This document shows, piece after piece, positions 7,705-11,889 of a DNA stretch of 11,889 bases. Made by a program: the position numbers and the translations under genes. The stretch comes from Diplocarpon mali. Taxonomy: Eukaryota > Ascomycota > Leotiomycetes > Helotiales > Drepanopezizaceae. The stretch spans positions 492,901 to 504,789 of the forward strand of contig JAENRP010000003.1 of assembly GCA_024741835.1 (NCBI GenBank), given 5' to 3'. The stretch's first letter is position 1, and each line of letters starts with the position of its first letter. The notes below the pieces were generated by a model. That model searched no databases, was not told the DNA's origin, and saw only the letters and a list, made by a program, of their open reading frames with translations.

Positions 7705-9302
7705 ATGGGGTCGTCTACGCGCAAGAAGAAGGAGAAGAAAAAAGATTTTCAGGTTAGTGCGCTTCTGCCGCTCACCTTTGCGCCGTCTTCCAAACTGACG
7801 CTGCAGTCCAGAAACCAAAGCTGCGGGTAGGCAAGACCAAAGCCAAGGCAGATAACTTCACAGATACCAGCTTCAAAGCTAAATGTGCGTTATCCATCTA
7901 CTTTGTTGTTTATGTTTGCTGTCTCGTGTTGCTCGTGGTCTTTTGTCCGGATTCCATAGAACCTTGTTCTTGTTTTCCCATGGTTCTAGGGACATTGTGA
8001 GGGCTTGGAGTCTTTGTTCGCTCAAGGACGGAAGGCACGCCTTTGGGGAGCAGCATGAGGTCTACTACTCGAGGGATCATTTGGCTTCAAGTACTTATTC
8101 TCGTGGTGGCTTCTGATCGAGAGCCGGGGACGTTATTCATTCGGCTCTCCTCCCAATCCTCGGCCCGTACCTGGCAACGGCTTGCGGTTCAGGTCGAGAG
8201 AACAGAGCAAGCAAGCGTTACTGCATAGTCTCCGAAACATGCAACTTGCATCCCCTGCATCCCATCCCCCGTCCCCAGATATTTGGTCTCCGGGGCCTCC
8301 CATGCGCCGGATTATCCTACCCGTCAGGGCCAACACTCTAGCGGTCTTTCGCGGAATCCTGTATCTTCCTACATCTTGCACCTGCTAACATCTGCAAAAG
8401 CCATTGTCCTCAACCAACAATCGTTGACGACTGCCGCCCCCTCCACCGCGCACCAACTGAGCCACTACCTCTCACTAGCCGCCTCTTCGAAATCCGACAC
8501 CCAGCGCAAAGATGCCATGTCCTACCTCGTCACACGTCTTTCCGCCGCGCCCTCCTCAGCACCCACACTCCCCGCCTCCATCCTCCTCCCCAAGCTCCTC
8601 CCCCTAATCCTCGACGGCTCAAGCTCCGTCCGATCCTCCCTCCTCAAACTCTTCAAGCTGCTCCCTCCGCTCGACGTCGCCGACCGCATTTCCTCCGTAA
8701 TCCTGTACACCCGAGCAGGCATGACGCACCTCGCGACAGAAATCCGGGACGACGCGCTCAATGTGCTCGAATGGGCGCTGGAAACTACCGGCGATGCCTG
8801 CGTCAAGTGCCCCGGCGGCTGGGTCAAGACGCTGAACTCGTTCATGAGCATGCTAGGCTGGGCACCCGATAGATCAGCCAGCAAATGGTCGGCGGAGAGC
8901 AAAGCCACCTTTAGCAGCAAATCCAACCGGTCGTTCGCGCGGCAAGTCGCCGTGCTGTCGAGATTCCTGGAGGCGGGATTGAACGATGTCACCGTGTATC
9001 CAGAGCGCAGTCTGGAAGAGATCACGTTTGATCCGCAAACGTACATGCTTCCCACCGTGTCCGATCCGTTCGGGTACTTGAACCTATTCGGCCCCCCGCG
9101 AGACGAGGATGCGACGGCGTATATGGATGCTGATGCCCGGAGAGGGGTTTTCCAGAGGCGCTTCTTGGCCGCGGTTGAGAAGGGCGCAGGGGATGCCCGG
9201 AGAATGGGGGGCGAGACGGGCAGGGCTGGCTCCGGGCTTGCCAAGGTCGTTAGGGAGGGCATGGAGAACTTCTCGGCAGCGGGTGGGTATCGGGTCGTGT
9301 AG
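7705..9302 (+). CDS. IPI1: Pre-rRNA-processing protein IPI1 (Rix1 complex, TEX10-like)
   Basis: Three exons (7705-7752, 7812-7884, 8401-9302) encode 340 residues ending in TAG. The N-terminus MGSSTRKKKEKKKDFQ, followed by KPKLRVGKTKAKADNFTDTS and then SIVLNQQSL (residues 41-49), is the hallmark start of fungal IPI1, basic and nucleolar-type. Residues about 70-170 form the helical ARM/HEAT-like Ipi1 N-terminal domain, including LPKLLPLILDGSSSVRSSLL and EIRDDALNVLEWALE. IPI1 works with RIX1 and IPI3 in the nucleus on pre-60S particles, supporting ITS2 processing and remodelling before export. Length matches the fungal family (roughly 330-360 residues). The first ATG in the frame after an in-frame stop-bounded leader was chosen. 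Exon 3 is a single long open frame. The unusual point is the 516-nt second intron. Identification is firm. Confidence 0.95.
7753..7811 (+). other. IPI1 intron 1 (59 nt)
   Basis: Donor GTTAGT, a CTGAC branch near 7795 and acceptor TCCAG ending at 7811. The join is phase 0 (KKKDFQ/KPKLRV). An earlier CTGCAG acceptor five bases upstream would shift the frame, so the second AG is preferred. Confidence 0.88.
7885..8400 (+). other. IPI1 intron 2, unusually long (516 nt)
   Basis: Donor GTGCGT (7885-7890), a TGCTAACATC branch and acceptor CAAAAG ending at 8400. Phase 1, with the split codon giving Ser in FKAKSIVLNQQ. It is five to nine times longer than the other introns here. It has no coding exon that I can recognise. 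It contains an 8-bp perfect stem (8119-8149), but no C/D-box pair that I could match to an RTGATGA/CTGA snoRNA. Confidence 0.85.
8119..8149 (+). other. Stem-loop within IPI1 intron 2
   Basis: GAGAGCCG (8119-8126) is the perfect reverse complement of CGGCTCTC (8142-8149), with a 15-nt loop. It could simply be chance, but it is the strongest short hairpin I noticed in the long intron. Confidence 0.5.
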
Positions 9303-10800
9303 AAAGGGCTGGTTGGCAAAGGCGTTGGGGCAAGGCGTTTTGCGGCGTTTGAGTGTGGCTCGCGAGCGCGGGCACCTTGGTCCCTGCGGTTCGGACAAGA
9401 GCTGGATACCGTGGTTATACTCTTTTGGCTGTAACTCCCATCTCACGATTTGCATCCGCACCCGCACGGATAAGGAGACTTGGTTTTGTGCACACCTCCC
9501 TCCGGTGCAACGTCAAACCAAGCAGCTCGGACAGACCAGGCAACCCTCTTGGTGGCACCGACGAGCTCGACAGCGCTACCGACATACCCAGCCCACGAAA
9601 GCAACGCGCAAGGGCCCTTGCCGGCTTGACAACTGTCAACCCTTCCTCTGGCCGCAGCCACGATTACAGACCGCTGAGTAGCCATGACCAGGCGACGGGC
9701 ATGGACTAGATGGGGGCCCGATTCTGGAGGCGGGTGCCGGTGACCCTCTGGCGCGGATGAGGCGCCGCTTACGCTGACCCCGAGACTGGAGGCAGGAAGC
9801 CGGCCCATCGGCAGAGATGCGTAGTCCCCATTCGAGCCTGCTACCTGTCCCGCGATGCCTCTGCCTCTACGGAATGTGCGGCTCAAGCCTCGTCCGTCTC
9901 CCAGACGAGCGCCGGTCGACAGCGATCCTACGTTCGGAGCGGAGAAGCCCCCGCGCCGTCGCTGCGAGCAGTAGCTGCTCGTCCCTGGTACTCACACACG
10001 GAAGATTTCATGACGAGAGGCTTCCCAGAAGCATCTCAAGCTGGCCTTTCCGCCGGCCCTTCCCACGGAGCCGGGTCACGAGGGGTGGATCACGGGTGCC
10101 GGTTGCCGGAGCCGGATATCCCGCCCTACACTCTGCGCAGAACCCCGGCCCCTGCGCGGGGCCGATCCCGATCGGGCCCGCGCCCTGAGAGACCATGCTG
10201 CGTCCGCTGCGGCGTCGACGGTCGGGAGAGAGGTCGGTCGGGGGACGCGACGCCGCGGCCGGGCCGACGGGGAGTCTTCTGCTGCATGGCTGCGGTGCGG
10301 GGGCTCTCGCACGTGCGTGTGCGGGTGCGGGTGCGGGTGCAGACACGGGCCATCGACGCGGCTACGGGGACCGACCGACGACGACGACGACACGCGGCCG
10401 CGGCTGCGACGAGGGACGGCTGGCTCCCAGGATACCGCTTGTCCCGCGCTTCACGTGCTGGGTTCCCGATCTCGACCTGCCATCCTCCGACCTGCTCAGG
10501 ATAAGCGTTCGGGCGCGGCGTGCAGGCCCCGTCGAGCGCACGTGTCGCCAGGGTCTGCGACCAATGCGGATGGGATGACGACCTGCCGCCCGCGCGTACC
10601 GAGTCATCTTTCTCGCTATCGATTATGTGCGTGACGGGTCACGGGTCGATGTCCAGCTCGGGAAGGGAACCCGCGACGGCGTATCCTTCGCAGATGACAA
10701 CTGTCTGCGGTGGCTCGTGAGGGTGTAGAAGATGGAGGGGGTTTAGAGAAGCGGAGACAGAGATGGAGACGGGGTGCTTGTGCTTGTGTGTACTTTTTCA
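9303..10800. other. GC-rich intergenic stretch, no gene found
   Basis: About 1.5 kb downstream of IPI1 without a recognisable gene. Overlapping open frames occur in all six frames because stop codons are rare in GC-rich DNA; translations are Arg/Pro/Ser-rich and carry no domain. No tRNA or 5S rRNA signature was found by eye. The start should contain the IPI1 3' UTR. A GTGCGG/GGGTGC hexamer run (about 10313-10340) and a short GAC run (about 10378-10391) lie inside. Confidence 0.5.
10313..10340. repeat. Hexamer microsatellite (GTGCGG)n
   Basis: Four or five imperfect GTGCGG/GTGCGT units in tandem within GC-rich intergenic DNA. The minus-strand reading gives Pro/His repeats with no gene context. 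Confidence 0.7.
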
Positions 10801-10814
10801 CGGGGGGGGAGCGA

Positions 10815-10879
10815 AGGAGGAGGAGGAGGAGGAGGAGGAGGAGGAGGAGGAGGAGGAGGAGGAGGAAGAGGAGGAAGAA

Positions 10880-10913
<34 letters not shown>

Positions 10914-10935
10914 CAGAAGAGGCAGAAGAGGCACC
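10815..10935. repeat. (GGA)n-(GAA)n trinucleotide tract
   Basis: About twenty GGA units grade into roughly ten GAA units and then GGCAGAAGA variants. The + strand is nearly all purine. The frame through it encodes poly-Glu, the other frames poly-Gly, poly-Arg or, on the minus strand, poly-Leu/Pro. None is flanked by credible coding sequence, so it is treated as a simple repeat. Confidence 0.9.
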
Positions 10936-11180
10936 GACGACTATACCTCAGGTAGAGTGATAGGGTACGAACGACACACCGCACGGGATCAAATCGCGTC
11001 AGATGTGCTCCGTAGTGTCAAGAGCAAGCCGTCGAGAGCCCGCCGAGGGTTCAAAGGTCCCTGTCCCTTCTTATCTCTGCTCCCCCGCTGGGCCGGGATG
11101 GGTTGGGACGCGGTCGAGAGTGGAGGGGCGTGGGCGGACGTGGGATGCCAGCCCGAGTGCCCGAGTGTATAGCTGGGTCC

Positions 11181-11205
11181 GTCTCGTCTCGTCTCGTCTC
11201 GCCTC
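11181..11205. repeat. Pentamer repeat (GTCTC)4-GCCTC
   Basis: Four perfect GTCTC units and one variant, 18 bp upstream of the second LTR. Confidence 0.85.
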
Positions 11206-11223
11206 TCCGACCCGGAGGGCGCC

Positions 11224-11348
11224 TGACAGAATCTAAAGGTGTAGATTCTGAGTTCTATGGAGCTGAAGTAGTATATATACAAGGTAGGCTTACTAAGCCT
11301 TAGTCTCCGTTCCGTGCGGTAATCTCCGTACCTTGTATATTTCTAACA
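11224..11348 (-). mobile_element. Solo LTR copy 2 (125 bp) with 5-bp target-site duplication
   Basis: The element runs from TGACAGAATC to TTCTAACA and is flanked by perfect GCGCC repeats at 11219-11223 and 11349-11353. On the minus strand it starts TGTTAGAAATATAC and ends CTGTCA, giving the TG...CA ends of an LTR. It shares GGTGTAGATTCTG (11238-11250) and the TATACAAGGTA block with copy 1. A perfect 12-bp inverted repeat (11275-11286 and 11329-11340) encloses a further small palindrome (GGCTTA/TAAGCC, 11287-11299). It is about 31 bp longer than copy 1, most of the difference lying between the inverted-repeat arms. No retrotransposon coding sequence is nearby. Confidence 0.82.
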
Positions 11349-11350
11349 GC

Positions 11351-11410
11351 GCCGTGTGATGCGAAGCTGTGCCGTGCTGGGCCGTGTCGGGCCGTGTCGT
11401 GCCGCGGAGG
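11351..11410. repeat. Degenerate decamer array, consensus GCCGTGTCGG
   Basis: Six consecutive 10-bp units in register, the central three (11371-11400) nearly identical. It starts at the right flank of the second LTR. Confidence 0.6.
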
Positions 11411-11846
11411 CACGTGAGAGGCGAGGAAGACGTGTTGGTGTACGTAGGTAGGGTGGAGATGTGGAGGGTGATGGTAGGTGTATGGTGCAAGGTACATCTC
11501 AACATACCCGGCATACACATCTACACATATATAAGGTATCCATTCATCAGGAAAAACAAGAATATACCCTGCCATATCGAAACCCTCCACCCTCCCGAGA
11601 CAGAGACGAGGCCCGCAGCCGCGGAGGGTAAAGACGGCGGCCGGGCTGAAGAGCCCCCCCAGCAGGACGGGAATCGCCACGGGGAGGTCAGGACGGCCGC
11701 AGATACGGGCGAGTCGAGTGGGGGGAGGGGCCAAGTCACGGAACGACGTGTGATTGGCCGGCGGGGACGGGGACGGGAGGGTCGTGCCGACTGGTTGATT
11801 TCCTTGATCGCGCCACCGGAAACGCGCACGGGCGGCAGCAGGGGGC
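11411..11846. other. Intergenic, possible promoter-like AT-rich patch
   Basis: No gene is supported. A TATATAAG box (11528-11535) lies in a short AT-rich patch followed by GC-rich sequence, and an inverted CCAAT (ATTGG) occurs at 11753-11757. These could belong to a gene beginning beyond the right edge, but each is short enough to be chance. Confidence 0.3.
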
Positions 11847-11876
11847 GGACGTGGACGTGGACATGGACATGGACAT
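11847..11876. repeat. Hexamer repeat GGACGT/GGACAT
   Basis: Five tandem hexamers, two GGACGT then three GGACAT, at the right edge of the window. Confidence 0.85.
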
Positions 11877-11889
11877 GATTGGATTCCAG

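Noticed and set aside
7885..8400. C/D-box snoRNA in IPI1 intron 2
   Set aside because: No RTGATGA box paired with a CTGA box and terminal stem was found; kept only as something to test.
9443..9886. 147-codon minus-strand frame downstream of IPI1
   Set aside because: Arg/Gly/Ser-rich with no domain; overlapping frames on both strands are equally open, as expected from GC-rich DNA.
10763..10960. Poly-Glu protein across the GGA/GAA tract
   Set aside because: Apart from the repeat it has only short unrelated ends, and three frames are open because of the repeat.
11040..11070. Possible tRNA T-loop (GGGTTCAAAGG)
   Set aside because: The spacing after GGTTCAA does not fit a B box and no acceptor stem or anticodon arm could be drawn around it.

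Overview
The window looks like nuclear DNA of a filamentous ascomycete (Pezizomycotina). Genes sit on both strands and are broken by short introns of mostly 55-96 nt, with GTRNGT-like donors, CTRAY branch points and YAG or AAG acceptors. The genes are GC-rich in the third codon position. One product, IPI1, is a eukaryotic ribosome-assembly factor, and one is a dynein-type Roadblock/LC7 protein. The class of fungus cannot be told from the sequence.

Layout, left to right. The 3' end of a major facilitator superfamily transporter lies at 124-457 (+). A polypyrimidine tract of about 430 bp follows (717-1145). A large minus-strand gene at 4649-1579 is modelled here as three exons and 983 residues; I cannot name its family. 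Its upstream leader is CT-rich on the sense strand. Next comes a repeat-rich, gene-poor stretch (about 5000-6760). It holds a pentamer array, a 94-bp solo LTR with a 5-bp target-site duplication, a 12/13-bp minisatellite and an unresolved NN. A conserved cluster follows: a Roadblock/LC7 gene (minus, 7269-6764, two exons), a small predicted membrane protein (minus, from 7660, 3' end unresolved) and IPI1 (plus, 7705-9302, three exons, with an unusually long 516-nt second intron). From 9303 to the end I find no gene, only GC-rich sequence, simple repeats, a (GGA)n/(GAA)n tract and a second, 125-bp solo LTR of the same family, again with a perfect 5-bp target-site duplication.

The genes do not form one pathway. 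IPI1 acts in the Rix1 complex during pre-60S ribosome maturation. The Roadblock protein is probably a dynein or small-GTPase regulatory subunit. The transporter and the 983-residue protein are independent. The points most worth a second look are the overlapping arrangement of the membrane-protein and Roadblock genes, the long IPI1 intron, the pair of very short solo LTRs, and the unplaced 983-residue protein. I found no convincing evidence of a new defence or mobile system.
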